Source: Paracoccus homiensis (GTDB taxonomy: Bacteria > Pseudomonadota > Alphaproteobacteria > Rhodobacterales > Rhodobacteraceae). Taken from it: DNA of 64,000 nucleotides. The first letter of the stretch is position 1; every line of letters starts with the position of its first letter. The stretch lies in NCBI RefSeq assembly GCF_900111675.1, contig NZ_FOHO01000002.1, positions 248,001-312,000 of the forward strand, in the 5' to 3' direction. Both the position numbers and the translations under genes were made by a program. The notes beneath the pieces were generated by a model. It was given only the letters and a program-made list of their open reading frames with translations, was not told the DNA's origin and searched no databases. Of this stretch, positions 7,571-16,334 are shown in pieces.

Positions 7571-9076
7571 CTAGCGCCGCTTGCCGGCCACGATCCGATC
7601 AAGGATCAGCGCACAGAACAGGATCGCAAGCCCGGCCAGAATGCCCTGCCCCGCAGCGGCATATTGCAGCGCCTCCAACACGTCCTCGCCCAGCCCCTTG
7701 GCGCCGATCAGCGAGGCAACGACCACCATCGCCAGCGACAGCAGGATCGTCTGATTGACCCCCGCCATGATCGTTCGCGCCGCCAGCGGCAGATCCACGC
7801 GCCACAGCAGATAGCGCGGCGTCGCGCCAAAGGCCAAGGCCGCCTCGCGCACCGCGCCCGGCACCTGCTGAAGGCCCAGAACGGTGAACCGGATCACAGG
7901 CGGGCTGCCGAAGATCATCGTCGCGACGACCCCTGCGGGCTTGCCCGAACCGATGAAGGCCACGACCGGGATCAGATAGACGAAAGAGGGCATCGACTGC
8001 ATGAAATCCAGAACCGGGCGGACCACCGCAAAGACACGCGGCCGCCGCGCGCAATAGATGCCAAGCGGGATCCCCAGCGTGATCGAGATCAGCGCCGCCG
8101 CACCCAGCAGGGCGATGGTCGCCATCGCCTTGTCCCAGAAGTCCAGCAGCCCCAGATAGGCCAGCGCGGCACCGGTAAAGATCGCAACGCGCGCCCCGGC
8201 CGACAGATAGGCCAGCATCACGATGACCAGCGCGACCACGGGCCAGGGCGTGCCGACAAAGACGACCTCCAGCCCGTCCAGCAATGCCCGCATGCCCAGG
8301 GTCAGCGCATCGAAGAATCCGCGTCCCGCCGTCTTGGTCCAGTCGAATGCCGACTGGATCACGTCGCCGACACCCAGACGCCAGTTCCGGTTGGTGGGAA
8401 ATTCCGACAGGAAGGCGACGGCCTCAGGCTGGGCGAACTTGATGGTGCTGGGCAGCACGACCAGCACGAACAGCAGCCCCGACAGCATCATGCGCGGCAC
8501 CGACCAGCCATGCGCCACGCTGCGATCCGAACGCCAGCGTGCGAATTGTCCCTCCAGCGTCCAGTTCGCCAACGCGGCGGTCATGAACCGGAAGCACAGC
8601 AGAAGGATCAGCCCGAAGCCGATATAGTACAACCCCGTGCCATCTGCCTGCGCTGCCGCCACCTCGGCCTGCGCCAGCGCATCTTCCAGCGAGGCCGCCG
8701 CGCGTCGCAGCGATTCCAGCGTCGAGGCACCGGATTGTTCGGCGGCTTCGATCTGCTGGCGGCGCAGATCCAGCGTTTCCGCGATCCGTGCGGCGCGTTC
8801 GCGCGACTCGCGGCCCAGATCGCCGAACAGCCCGCGACCAAGCTGGATGAAGGCGAATGTCTCGATCACCAGAAAGCCAAGGAACCACGACCACAATCCG
8901 CGCGCGCCGAACCAGATCGGGCCAAGAAGGGCCGCCGCCGGGTTCAGCGTAAAACGATAGCCGGGCGCCTGCATCATATAGGCAAAGACATGGCGGTAAT
9001 AGCCTTGGCCCCGTCCGACGAAATCGTCGATCAGCCCGCTCATCCGCTGCGAGATATCGGTCCTTTCCTGCGTCAT
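7571..9076 (-). CDS. Betaine/quaternary-amine ABC transporter permease (ProW-like, long N-terminal domain)
   Basis: A 501-residue inner-membrane permease of the glycine betaine/proline (ProU/Opu) type. The transport domain occupies the C-terminal half, with the EAA-like loop VREAALAFGATPRYLLWRVD near residue 425. The first 200 or so residues are unusual: two or three membrane segments (about 60-85, 148-170 and 183-200) flank a charged coiled-coil stretch at about residues 88-147 (RERAARIAETLDLRRQQIEA and following). It is the last gene of a four-gene minus-strand operon, 12 bases after the ATPase gene. Substrate class is inferred from the partner binding protein; the extension suggests either a longer ProW subtype or a sensory/assembly element. 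Confidence 0.88.
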   Translation of the reverse strand: MTQERTDISQRMSGLIDDFVGRGQGYYRHVFAYMMQAPGYRFTLNPAAALLGPIWFGARGLWSWFLGFLVIETFAFIQLGRGLFGDLGRESRERAARIAETLDLRRQQIEAAEQSGASTLESLRRAAASLEDALAQAEVAAAQADGTGLYYIGFGLILLLCFRFMTAALANWTLEGQFARWRSDRSVAHGWSVPRMMLSGLLFVLVVLPSTIKFAQPEAVAFLSEFPTNRNWRLGVGDVIQSAFDWTKTAGRGFFDALTLGMRALLDGLEVVFVGTPWPVVALVIVMLAYLSAGARVAIFTGAALAYLGLLDFWDKAMATIALLGAAALISITLGIPLGIYCARRPRVFAVVRPVLDFMQSMPSFVYLIPVVAFIGSGKPAGVVATMIFGSPPVIRFTVLGLQQVPGAVREAALAFGATPRYLLWRVDLPLAARTIMAGVNQTILLSLAMVVVASLIGAKGLGEDVLEALQYAAAGQGILAGLAILFCALILDRIVAGKRR

Positions 9077-9088
9077 CGTCGGGTTCTC

Positions 9089-10138
9089 CTAACCTCTGTT
9101 GTTCTGGATCGCCCGCATCAGCATGGGGCGGTTGATGACACCGACCGCCGAGCCGCTTTGGGTGACGCGGGCAATGCCGTGGCCATCGACGCAGATATCC
9201 ATCAGCGCGTTCAGATCCATGTCGGGATGCGCCTCGCGCGCGTCGCCCGGCACGGGGCCGTAGGTCGCCTCGAACTCGTCGACGGGGCGCATGACGGAAT
9301 GGGCAAAGACCATGTTCAGCTTGGAAATGCCCGCGACGAAATCAGCCACATAATCATCGACCGGGTTCAGGATGATCTGTTCCGGGGTGCCGATCTGCAC
9401 GATGCGGCCATCCTTCATGATCGCGATGCGGTGGCCGATGCGGATCGCCTCGTCCAGGTCATGGGTGATGAACATGGTGGTCTTGTTCAAAGATCGCGAC
9501 AGGTCCATGAACTGGTCCTGCAACTGCCGGCGGATCAGCGGGTCCAGCGCCGAGAACGGCTCATCCATCAGCAGGATATCGGGATCCGAGGCGATGGCAC
9601 GGGCCAGGCCCACGCGCTGTTGCATGCCGCCCGACAGCTCATGCGCGTATTTGTCCTCCCAGCCGGTCAGGTTCACCAGATCCAGCACGCGATCCGCCTC
9701 TTCCCAGCGGCGTGCCTTGCCGGTGCCGCGGATCTCCAGCGGCATGGCGACATTGTCACGCACCGTCCGGTGCGGCATCAGGCCGAAATTCTGGAACACC
9801 ATCGCGACCCGGTGGTTGCGCAGGCGGCGCAGATCCGCGCCGTTCAGCGACATCACATCCTCGCCCCCGATCAGGATCTGACCGGCCGAGGGTTCCAGCA
9901 GCCGGTTCACATGGCGCACCAGCGTCGATTTGCCCGAACCCGACAGGCCCATGACACAGAACAGTTCGCCGCGCTCGATCTGGAAGGTGGCATCGGCGAC
10001 GCCGACCACGCAGTTGAACCGTTCCAGCACCTCGGCCTTGCCGATCCCTTCGGTCCGCAGCGCGGCCATCGCCTCATCCGCGCGTTTTCCGAAGACTTTC
10101 CAGACACCACGGGCGTCGATGGCGATATCCTTGGCCAT
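9089..10138 (-). CDS. Betaine/proline ABC transporter ATP-binding protein (ProV-like)
   Basis: A 349-residue cytoplasmic ATPase that powers the adjacent importer. The Walker A motif GLSGSGKST is at residues 64-72, the signature LSGGMQQRVGLARA near 168-181, and Walker B ILLMDEPFSALDP follows. After the ATPase core a C-terminal part continues with a CBS-like region (ALMDICVDGHGIARVTQSG), as in ProV/OpuAA where it senses ionic strength. The N-terminal MAKDIAIDARGVWKVFGKRA is family-like. It lies between the binding-protein and permease genes in one operon; a 9-bp hairpin separates it from the binding-protein gene. Confidence 0.93.
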   Translation of the reverse strand: MAKDIAIDARGVWKVFGKRADEAMAALRTEGIGKAEVLERFNCVVGVADATFQIERGELFCVMGLSGSGKSTLVRHVNRLLEPSAGQILIGGEDVMSLNGADLRRLRNHRVAMVFQNFGLMPHRTVRDNVAMPLEIRGTGKARRWEEADRVLDLVNLTGWEDKYAHELSGGMQQRVGLARAIASDPDILLMDEPFSALDPLIRRQLQDQFMDLSRSLNKTTMFITHDLDEAIRIGHRIAIMKDGRIVQIGTPEQIILNPVDDYVADFVAGISKLNMVFAHSVMRPVDEFEATYGPVPGDAREAHPDMDLNALMDICVDGHGIARVTQSGSAVGVINRPMLMRAIQNNRG

Positions 10139-10165
10139 TGCTGAGCCTTTCTTCTGGCGGTTTCA

Positions 10166-10194
10166 GCGGCCCCGACCCAGCCGGCCGGGGCCGC
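10166..10194 (-). promoter_or_regulatory. Intercistronic hairpin after the binding-protein gene
   Basis: GCGGCCCCG and CGGGGCCGC form a perfect 9-bp stem with an 11-base loop in the 63-base gap between the binding-protein and ATPase genes. Hairpins in this position commonly protect the upstream message, giving an excess of binding protein over membrane subunits. Confidence 0.55.
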
Positions 10195-10201
10195 ACAGGG
10201 A

Positions 10202-11167
10202 TCAGTTCAGGCCAAGCCAGCCGTCGATCGTGTCGCCATTCGCCGCGATCCAGGCGCTGACGACCTCACCGACATCCTTGCCTTCGACCACGACCTCGGC
10301 GGTCATCTGCGACAGCGCATCCGAATCCATGTCGATACTGGCCAGGAACGAGGCCGCCGCCGGGTTGCGCGTCTGCAAAGAGGTCGAATAGGCGACCTTC
10401 ACGGTCTTGACCTCATCGCCGCTGGTGATCGAAGACTTGTTGTACCAGTCGGCATCCTGATCGGGCTGGATCATGGTATATTGCTGGGGGTCGTAATCCG
10501 GCTCTTCGATCATCGTCACATCGTACAGCGCGTGAACGTAATGCGGGCTGTAGCAATAGAACACCACGCCCTTCTGCTGATCGATCGCATCCTTCAGGCG
10601 CGAATAGAACACCGTCTCATCCTCGGTGCCGGGCTCCAGAAAGCTTTCGATGCCATAGTCGCGCACCTTGACCTTGTGGATATTGGTCGAGGACCAGCCC
10701 GACGCGCCGACCCAGATCTCGCCCTTGCCGTCGCCGTCAAAGTCGTACAGGTCCTGCGCATCCGGCGTCGCCAGGTCAAAGATCGAGCGGATATTGTGAT
10801 CCTCGGCCATGTAGGTCGGGGTGCAGAAACCCGCGCGCCCCTCGTATGATCCCGACGACAGCGCCACGGTGCCTTTCTGGTCGACATATTCATCGGTCAG
10901 CGATGCCTGGTTGGGCAGCCACACATCGGGATGCACGTCGATATCGCCGCGCCCGCCATCCATCGCCTCGAAGATCACCGCATTGGCGCCGGGCGCATAG
11001 CCGACCTCGCCGCCAAGGCGGGTTTCGATCACCTGCCCGATCACATGGGCCATGATCTTGGCTCCGGGCCAGCTTGGCTCGCCGACCATCACCTTGTCCT
11101 GCGCCATGGCCACAGATGCCGCAAGCGCGAATACCGAAGCGGTCGCCGTCGTTGTCAGATATCTCAT
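10202..11167 (-). CDS. Betaine-type ABC transporter substrate-binding protein (OpuAC/ProX fold)
   Basis: A 321-residue periplasmic binding protein. The signal peptide MRYLTTTATASVFALAASVAMA is cleaved near residue 22. The mature part resembles OpuAC: VMVGEPSWPGAKIMAHVIGQ at the start, then GDIDVHPDVWLPNQ, and aromatic residues such as GASGWSSTN and FYCYSPHYVHALYD, which in this fold build the box that binds quaternary ammonium groups. CAGGAG lies 8 bases before the AUG. It is 31 bases downstream of the DUF1989-GcvT gene and leads the transport genes. The exact ligand (glycine betaine, another N-methyl compound or DMSP-like) cannot be fixed from sequence. Confidence 0.9.
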   Translation of the reverse strand: MRYLTTTATASVFALAASVAMAQDKVMVGEPSWPGAKIMAHVIGQVIETRLGGEVGYAPGANAVIFEAMDGGRGDIDVHPDVWLPNQASLTDEYVDQKGTVALSSGSYEGRAGFCTPTYMAEDHNIRSIFDLATPDAQDLYDFDGDGKGEIWVGASGWSSTNIHKVKVRDYGIESFLEPGTEDETVFYSRLKDAIDQQKGVVFYCYSPHYVHALYDVTMIEEPDYDPQQYTMIQPDQDADWYNKSSITSGDEVKTVKVAYSTSLQTRNPAAASFLASIDMDSDALSQMTAEVVVEGKDVGEVVSAWIAANGDTIDGWLGLN

Positions 11168-11198
11168 TCTGTGTCTCCTGTTGGTTGGCAAGCTTGTT

Positions 11199-13523
11199 TC
11201 AGGCTCTTGCTTTCTTTCGTTGCGGGTCGACAAAGGGGATGTCGGTGACGGTGGCGCCAAGCCGCTTCATCCGCCCGTTCATCATCCCGACCTCCAATTC
11301 CGTTCCGTTCGCCGCATGTTCGACCGCGATCCGGGCCATCGCGATGCTGCATTCATAGGTCGGCGAACGGGTGGCCGAGGTGATGACCCCGACCTGACGT
11401 TCGCCCGACAGGACCGGTGCGCCATGGGCCGGCACATCGTCACAGTCGAAGATCAGCCCCTTCAGCACGCGGCGCGGGTCGGCAGCATTGCGTTGCAGCG
11501 CGGCCTTGCCGGTGAAGTCGGCCTTGTTCAGATCGACGGCAAATCCCAGACCGGCCTCGAACGCGTCCACGCCCGGCGCGAATTCGGCGTCGCCGGCGGC
11601 CAGACCGGCCTCGATGCGGATGATGTTCAGCGCCGCCGAACCCATCGGGGTCAGGCCGAATTCCTCGCCCGCCTCCATGATCGCGTCCCACAGGGCGACC
11701 GCGTCGGATTTGGCGCAGAACAGTTCATAGCCCAGTTCGCCCGTGTAGCCCGACCGCGACAGCATGAAGGGCCGCCCCTCGCGGTCATGCAGCCGCGCGA
11801 CGGTGACGCCGAACCATTTCAGGTGATCCAGCGACGGCACGGTCGGCTGCGTGAAGGTGATCTTGCGCAGAAGGTCGCGCGATTTCGGCCCTTGCAGCGC
11901 AAGGTTCGGCAAGGCGTTGCGCATCGCGTTGATCCGCACCTGCAAGCCTTCGCGTTGGGCAAGTTCGGTCAGCACGCGACCGCTTTCCTCGCTGCCGCAG
12001 CACCAGCGGAACAGGTCGGGGCCGATGCGGAACAGGGTGCCGTCATCAATGACCGTGCCGCTGTCGTCGCACATAAGCGTATAGGTCCCGCGCCAGACCG
12101 ACAGCTTGGCGACATCGCGGGTCAGCGCGCGTTGCAGCAGGCGTTCGGCATCCGGGCCGACGATGTCGTATTTCCGAAGCCCGCTCATGTCCTGAACGGT
12201 GACCGCATTGCGGCAGGCCCAGTATTCGCCGATCGTGCCGACCGAGGGATAGGACACCGGCACCCACAGGTCCCGCGCCGGCGCGAAATGCTGTGTCAGC
12301 GGGGCAAGCCTTTCGTGGAAGGCGGATTCTTCGCTGATCAGCATCGGGGCATCCTCTTTTTCGCGATAGGCGACGGCGCGGCGGATCGGCGTATCGGGCC
12401 GATAGATGCGCACATGAATGTCAGTGGGGTTCCAGCCGTTGATCGGGTCCAGATCATCGGGACAGGCGGTCGAAACGCAGACCAGATCGTCCATCGCGCA
12501 CATGGTCACGTAATCACCCGGCCGCGAATAGGATTCCTCGGTCATGATGTGATGCGACTGGGCATCGATCCAGGTGTTCCAGAAGAAGTTGATCGCCGGC
12601 CAGGCCCCGCGACGCTCAACGCCAAAGGGTTGCAGCGCGTGGGACATGTTGTCGGAACAGTTCAGGTGGCCGGGAAAGCCGCGTTCCTCATAGCCGCGCG
12701 CGGTGCAGGCAAGGCCGAAGGTATCGTGACGCCCGCAGGTATCCTGAACCACGTTCAGCAACGGGCGCATGTCGCGGTCGAAGAACTTGTCCAGCAGCCC
12801 CGGCCCCGGATAGGACCGCCGCACCATCGACCGGGTCGCGGTACTGTCGATCATCAGTTCTTCGCCGCGCATCAGCCCGTCGCCGCGAAAGGCCATGAAA
12901 TCAGAACATTGCTGGCCGTGAACGTCGATGATCTGAACGTAATCGCCCTTGCGCAACTCATAGGCCCGTGCGGTGCCGCGCAGGACGGTGAACTCGTCCC
13001 GCACATCGCCCAACAGCGGCGGCAGGACCAGGGACCGCGTCCGGGCGGGCTGATGCGCGACGGTGATCGCGCCACCCACGCCATGCATCACAAGATCCTG
13101 CGCGATAACAGGTCGCAAGACCCAGACAGTCGCCGGGGCCGACGCGCGCAGCACGATGATCTCACCCGTGCCGATGATCGACGCGGCAGGCGGCAGCGAC
13201 GCCGCATCGCCACCATTGCCCGCGATCCAGCCCGCCAGCGCCGCGCCATCGAATTGCGCCCGATCCGGCGCGGTCGCGGCATCCAGCCCAAGATGGCTCA
13301 GCGCCGCGTCACCCCGCCCGTCATAGGCCAGCAGCTGCACCCGGTCATGCGCGGCCAGCCCGTCCAGTGACAGAAGGTCGCCCGCGTCCAGATCGACACG
13401 CACGGCCTGACGTGGCGCCAGCACCTGACTGATCGTGTCTGGCCTGTCGAAACCCGGAAAGGACCGGGCGCGGGTCCGGAACCCGATATTGCTGAACCTG
13501 CGAATATTGTCGTCATCAAGCAT
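11199..13523 (-). CDS. DUF1989-GcvT fusion protein, probable folate-dependent demethylase
   Basis: A 774-residue cytoplasmic protein joining three parts. Residues 1 to about 165 form a weakly recognisable region. Residues about 170-360 are DUF1989 (urea carboxylase-associated family): RKGDYVQIIDVHGQQCSDFM, then HDTFGLACTARGYEERGFPG and NFFWNTW. From about 430 to the end is a glycine-cleavage T-protein/aminomethyltransferase fold: PNLALQGPKSRDLL, SRSGYTGELGYELF and FTGKAAL. GcvT-fold enzymes pass one-carbon units to tetrahydrofolate, and DMSP and dimethylglycine demethylases belong to this fold. Being first in the operon with a betaine-type importer, it probably demethylates the imported compound. 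The exact reaction is an inference. Confidence 0.85.
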   Translation of the reverse strand: MLDDDNIRRFSNIGFRTRARSFPGFDRPDTISQVLAPRQAVRVDLDAGDLLSLDGLAAHDRVQLLAYDGRGDAALSHLGLDAATAPDRAQFDGAALAGWIAGNGGDAASLPPAASIIGTGEIIVLRASAPATVWVLRPVIAQDLVMHGVGGAITVAHQPARTRSLVLPPLLGDVRDEFTVLRGTARAYELRKGDYVQIIDVHGQQCSDFMAFRGDGLMRGEELMIDSTATRSMVRRSYPGPGLLDKFFDRDMRPLLNVVQDTCGRHDTFGLACTARGYEERGFPGHLNCSDNMSHALQPFGVERRGAWPAINFFWNTWIDAQSHHIMTEESYSRPGDYVTMCAMDDLVCVSTACPDDLDPINGWNPTDIHVRIYRPDTPIRRAVAYREKEDAPMLISEESAFHERLAPLTQHFAPARDLWVPVSYPSVGTIGEYWACRNAVTVQDMSGLRKYDIVGPDAERLLQRALTRDVAKLSVWRGTYTLMCDDSGTVIDDGTLFRIGPDLFRWCCGSEESGRVLTELAQREGLQVRINAMRNALPNLALQGPKSRDLLRKITFTQPTVPSLDHLKWFGVTVARLHDREGRPFMLSRSGYTGELGYELFCAKSDAVALWDAIMEAGEEFGLTPMGSAALNIIRIEAGLAAGDAEFAPGVDAFEAGLGFAVDLNKADFTGKAALQRNAADPRRVLKGLIFDCDDVPAHGAPVLSGERQVGVITSATRSPTYECSIAMARIAVEHAANGTELEVGMMNGRMKRLGATVTDIPFVDPQRKKARA

Positions 13524-13548
13524 GGGGATTCCCGCTGAGAATCACGTT

Positions 13549-13562
13549 TGTAACTAGTTTCA
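13549..13562. promoter_or_regulatory. LacI-type operator, site 1
   Basis: TGTAACTAGTTTCA is an imperfect inverted repeat (arms TGTAAC/GTTTCA, one mismatch, 2-base spacer). It is 22 bases from site 2, about two helical turns, in the 110-base region between the divergent DUF1989-GcvT and lacI-type genes. Confidence 0.6.
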
Positions 13563-13570
13563 ATGGTTGT

Positions 13571-13584
13571 TGTAACTGGTTACA
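13571..13584. promoter_or_regulatory. LacI-type operator, site 2
   Basis: TGTAACTGGTTACA has perfect 6-bp arms TGTAAC/GTTACA around a 2-base centre, the usual form of LacI-family operators. On the minus strand a perfect TTGACA (13592-13587) begins three bases away, so a bound regulator could block a minus-strand promoter; the matching -10 is not convincing. Confidence 0.7.
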
Positions 13585-13633
13585 TGTGTCAAGAATTTTC
13601 ATTGACGAATGTAGAGCGGCACGACGGGCAGTC

Positions 13634-14644
13634 ATGGCGGATGGTAAAAAACGGGCAAATCTGCGCGATGTCGCGGCGGTTGCGGGCGTCTCGGTGGCAA
13701 CCGTGTCACGCGTGCTGAACACACCCACCGCCGTCACCGAGAAAACCCGCGAACGGGTGCAGGCCGCCATCGACGAATTGCGCTTTGTACCCAGTGCCGC
13801 GGCCCGCGCGATCAATTCGGGGCGCACGCGGATCGTCGGTGCGCTGATCCCGACGCTGGACAACGCGATCTTCGCACGGTTCTTGGACGCGATCGAAAGC
13901 CAGCTGGCACCGCATCAGCTCTCCCTGATCGTCGCCACCACCAATGACGACCCCGAGCGCGAGGCCCAGAAGGCCCAGCATCTGGTCGATATCGGGGCCG
14001 AAGGGCTGATCCTGTCCGGCATCACCCATAGCGACGCGCTGTATCGCCTGATCGAACGCGTTCAGATGCCTGCCATCGCGACCTCGTATTTCGACGCGGG
14101 CTATCGGTTGCCGACGATCGGCTATGACAACCGCGCGGCGGCGATCATGGCGCTGCGCCACCTTGTCGATCTGGGCCATCGCGACATCGCCGTCCTTCAC
14201 GGCCCGCAGGGCAACAACGACCGGACCCGCGCCCGGATTGCGGGACTGAAGGATGCCGGCCTGCCTGCCCGCCTGTCATTTCACGAAACCGAACTGTCGA
14301 TCGGCGGCGGCAGCGCGACCGCGCATGACATCCTGACAGCCGGACCCGCGCCCAGCGCCATCCTGTGCCTGTCGGATGTTCTGGCCTCGGGCGCGTCCTT
14401 CGAATTGCGGCGCGCCAGCCATGACGTGCCCGGACGGATTTCATTGATGGGGATCGACGACCTGCCGGGGTCGTCCTTTCTGGAACCGCCGCTGACGACC
14501 GTAAGGTTGCCCGTGCGTGACATGGGCGATGCCGCGGCCCGGGCGCTTGCGGAATGGGTGGAACAGGGCCGCATCCCGCAGCCACAGGAATTGCGGCCCG
14601 CGCTGGTGGTCAGACAATCGACCGGTCCGGCGCGGGATCGCTGA
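13634..14644 (+). CDS. LacI-family transcriptional regulator of the betaine-type operon
   Basis: A 336-residue DNA-binding repressor-type protein. The N-terminal helix-turn-helix is typical of LacI (NLRDVAAVAGVSVATVSRVL, about residues 8-27, then the hinge segment ARAINSGRTRIVGALIP). The rest is a periplasmic-binding-protein-like effector domain with the family's GIDDLPGSSFLEPPLTTVRL near residue 275. The AUG at MADGKKRANL was chosen because it places the HTH at the normal position; an upstream UUG/AUG extension is unlikely. It is divergent from the transporter/demethylase operon, and the two TGTAAC operators between them suggest it controls both directions. The inducer is probably the imported compound or a breakdown product. 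Confidence 0.92.
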   Translation: MADGKKRANLRDVAAVAGVSVATVSRVLNTPTAVTEKTRERVQAAIDELRFVPSAAARAINSGRTRIVGALIPTLDNAIFARFLDAIESQLAPHQLSLIVATTNDDPEREAQKAQHLVDIGAEGLILSGITHSDALYRLIERVQMPAIATSYFDAGYRLPTIGYDNRAAAIMALRHLVDLGHRDIAVLHGPQGNNDRTRARIAGLKDAGLPARLSFHETELSIGGGSATAHDILTAGPAPSAILCLSDVLASGASFELRRASHDVPGRISLMGIDDLPGSSFLEPPLTTVRLPVRDMGDAAARALAEWVEQGRIPQPQELRPALVVRQSTGPARDR

Positions 14645-14669
14645 TCCCCGCGCCGATGCCGCCGACAGG

Positions 14670-15098
14670 TCAGCCGATCAGCGTGGCGACATGGCGCACC
14701 GCCGCGCCATATCCTGCGACGCCCATACCCGCGATGACGGCATCCGCGCGCAGCGACACGAAGGAATGGTGGCGAAACTTCTCGCGCTTGTGGACCTGGC
14801 TGATATGCACCTCGACCACGGGGCCGTCAAAGCTGTTCAGCGCATCCAGCACCGCGACCGAGGTATGGGTCAGCGCTGCCGGGTTGATGACGATGGCGGC
14901 GGCTTCGTCGCGAGCCTCGTGGATCCAGTCGATCAACTGCCCTTCCCAGTTGCTTTGCAGAAACCGGATCTGATGATCCCCCGCAGCCGCGACACACAGC
15001 GCCTCGACATCCCGCAGCGTGTCATGGCCATAGATTTCCGGCTGCCGCTTGCCCAGCAGGTTCAGGTTCGGCCCGTTCAGGACATAGATCAGTGACAT
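14670..15098 (-). CDS. aroQ: 3-dehydroquinate dehydratase, type II
   Basis: A 142-residue enzyme of the shikimate pathway that dehydrates 3-dehydroquinate to 3-dehydroshikimate. The family marks are clear: [17 protein letters not shown] at residues 8-24 with the active-site Tyr, [19 protein letters not shown], and [18 protein letters not shown] with the catalytic His. The length is slightly short of the usual 145-150, with no missing core. It starts 12 bases after the ugd stop codon and both genes run the same way, so they are likely cotranscribed. Type II dehydratases are dodecamers. Confidence 0.95.
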   Translation of the reverse strand: MSLIYVLNGPNLNLLGKRQPEIYGHDTLRDVEALCVAAAGDHQIRFLQSNWEGQLIDWIHEARDEAAAIVINPAALTHTSVAVLDALNSFDGPVVEVHISQVHKREKFRHHSFVSLRADAVIAGMGVAGYGAAVRHVATLIG

Positions 15099-15110
15099 GG
15101 CGTTTCCCTA

Positions 15111-16295
15111 TCAATCGATGCCGAACAGATCGCGTGTATAGATCTTGTCGGCCACATCGGCCAGTTCGGGCGTCCGGCGGTTTGCGACGATCAGATCGGC
15201 CTCGGCCTTGAAGGCGTCCAGATCGCGGACCACGCGGCTGTTGAAGAACAGGTCGTCCTGCAACACGGGTTCGTAGACGATCACTTCGATCCCCTTGGCC
15301 TTGATCCGCTTCATGATCCCCTGAATCGAACTGTCGCGGAAATTGTCGGACCCGGCCTTCATCACCAGACGGTGGATGCCGACGACGCGCGGCTGTCGCG
15401 CCACGATCTGTTCGGCGACGAAATCCTTGCGGGTCGTGTTCGACTGCACGATGGCCGAGATCAGGTTCTGCGGAACATCTTCGTAATTGGCCAGCAGCTG
15501 TTTGGTATCCTTGGGCAGGCAATACCCGCCATAACCAAAGCTGGGATTGTTGTAGTGATCGCCGATGCGCGGGTCCAGGCTGACACCGTCGATGATTTCA
15601 CGCGTGTTCAGCCCGTGGCGCAGGGCATAGCTGTCCAATTCGTTGAAATAGGCCACGCGCAGCGCAAGATAGGTATTCGAGAACAGCTTGATCGCCTCGG
15701 CCTCGACGGGGCCGGTATGCAGGACGGGCATGTCCTTGCGCAGGGCGCCATCGACCATCAGCTGCGCGAATTTCCGCGCCGCAGGCCCGTGATCGCCGAC
15801 CACGATCCGCGAGGGATGCAGGTTGTCGTAAAGCGCCCGCCCTTCGCGCAGGAATTCCGGCGAGAAGATGATCCCCTCATAGCCGGTTTCCGCGCGCATG
15901 CGGCTGACAAACCCCACCGGCACGGTCGATTTGACGACGATGCTGGCTTGCGGCGCGTGCTGGCGGGCCAGATCGATCACATGCTCGACCGTCGACGTGT
16001 CGAACCGGTTGCTGCGCGGGTCGTAATTCGTCGGCGTGGCGACAATGACGAATTCCGCGCCCCGCATCGCGTCGGCGGCATCGGTGGTGGCGGTCAGGGA
16101 CAGGTCGCGCTGCGCCAGAAACTGCGAGATTTCATCATCCTCGATCGGTGACAGGCGCGCATTCACCTGCGCCACCCGCCCCGCGTCGATATCCAGCGCG
16201 GTCACGCGATGATGCTGCGCCAACAGGACGGCATTCGACAGGCCGACATAGCCCAGCCCCGCCACCGCGATCCTTGTCTTGTCTTGCGCCGTCAT
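15111..16295 (-). CDS. ugd: UDP-glucose 6-dehydrogenase
   Basis: A 394-residue nucleotide-sugar dehydrogenase that would oxidise UDP-glucose twice to UDP-glucuronate, a precursor for surface polysaccharides. The NAD-binding motif [10 protein letters not shown] starts at residue 13. The catalytic cysteine is in [14 protein letters not shown] near residue 258, and [20 protein letters not shown] is the conserved central block. The C-terminus, with [20 protein letters not shown], matches the shorter class of UDP-glucose dehydrogenases found in capsule and exopolysaccharide clusters. No polysaccharide assembly genes are adjacent; aroQ follows in the same operon. Confidence 0.92.
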   Translation of the reverse strand: MTAQDKTRIAVAGLGYVGLSNAVLLAQHHRVTALDIDAGRVAQVNARLSPIEDDEISQFLAQRDLSLTATTDAADAMRGAEFVIVATPTNYDPRSNRFDTSTVEHVIDLARQHAPQASIVVKSTVPVGFVSRMRAETGYEGIIFSPEFLREGRALYDNLHPSRIVVGDHGPAARKFAQLMVDGALRKDMPVLHTGPVEAEAIKLFSNTYLALRVAYFNELDSYALRHGLNTREIIDGVSLDPRIGDHYNNPSFGYGGYCLPKDTKQLLANYEDVPQNLISAIVQSNTTRKDFVAEQIVARQPRVVGIHRLVMKAGSDNFRDSSIQGIMKRIKAKGIEVIVYEPVLQDDLFFNSRVVRDLDAFKAEADLIVANRRTPELADVADKIYTRDLFGID

Positions 16296-16334
16296 GCCCT
16301 GCCCTGTCCGTTGCGACCCCGTGGTTTCTGGACC

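Noticed and set aside
7298..10144. A 948-codon open frame on the plus strand across the betaine permease and ATPase genes
   Set aside because: It is antisense to two clear ABC-transporter genes; its Arg/His/Gln-rich translation has no domain and is the expected shadow of GC-rich codons.
11052..13370. A 772-codon plus-strand open frame opposite the DUF1989-GcvT gene
   Set aside because: It is antisense to the fusion gene and has a composition typical of reverse-strand shadows.
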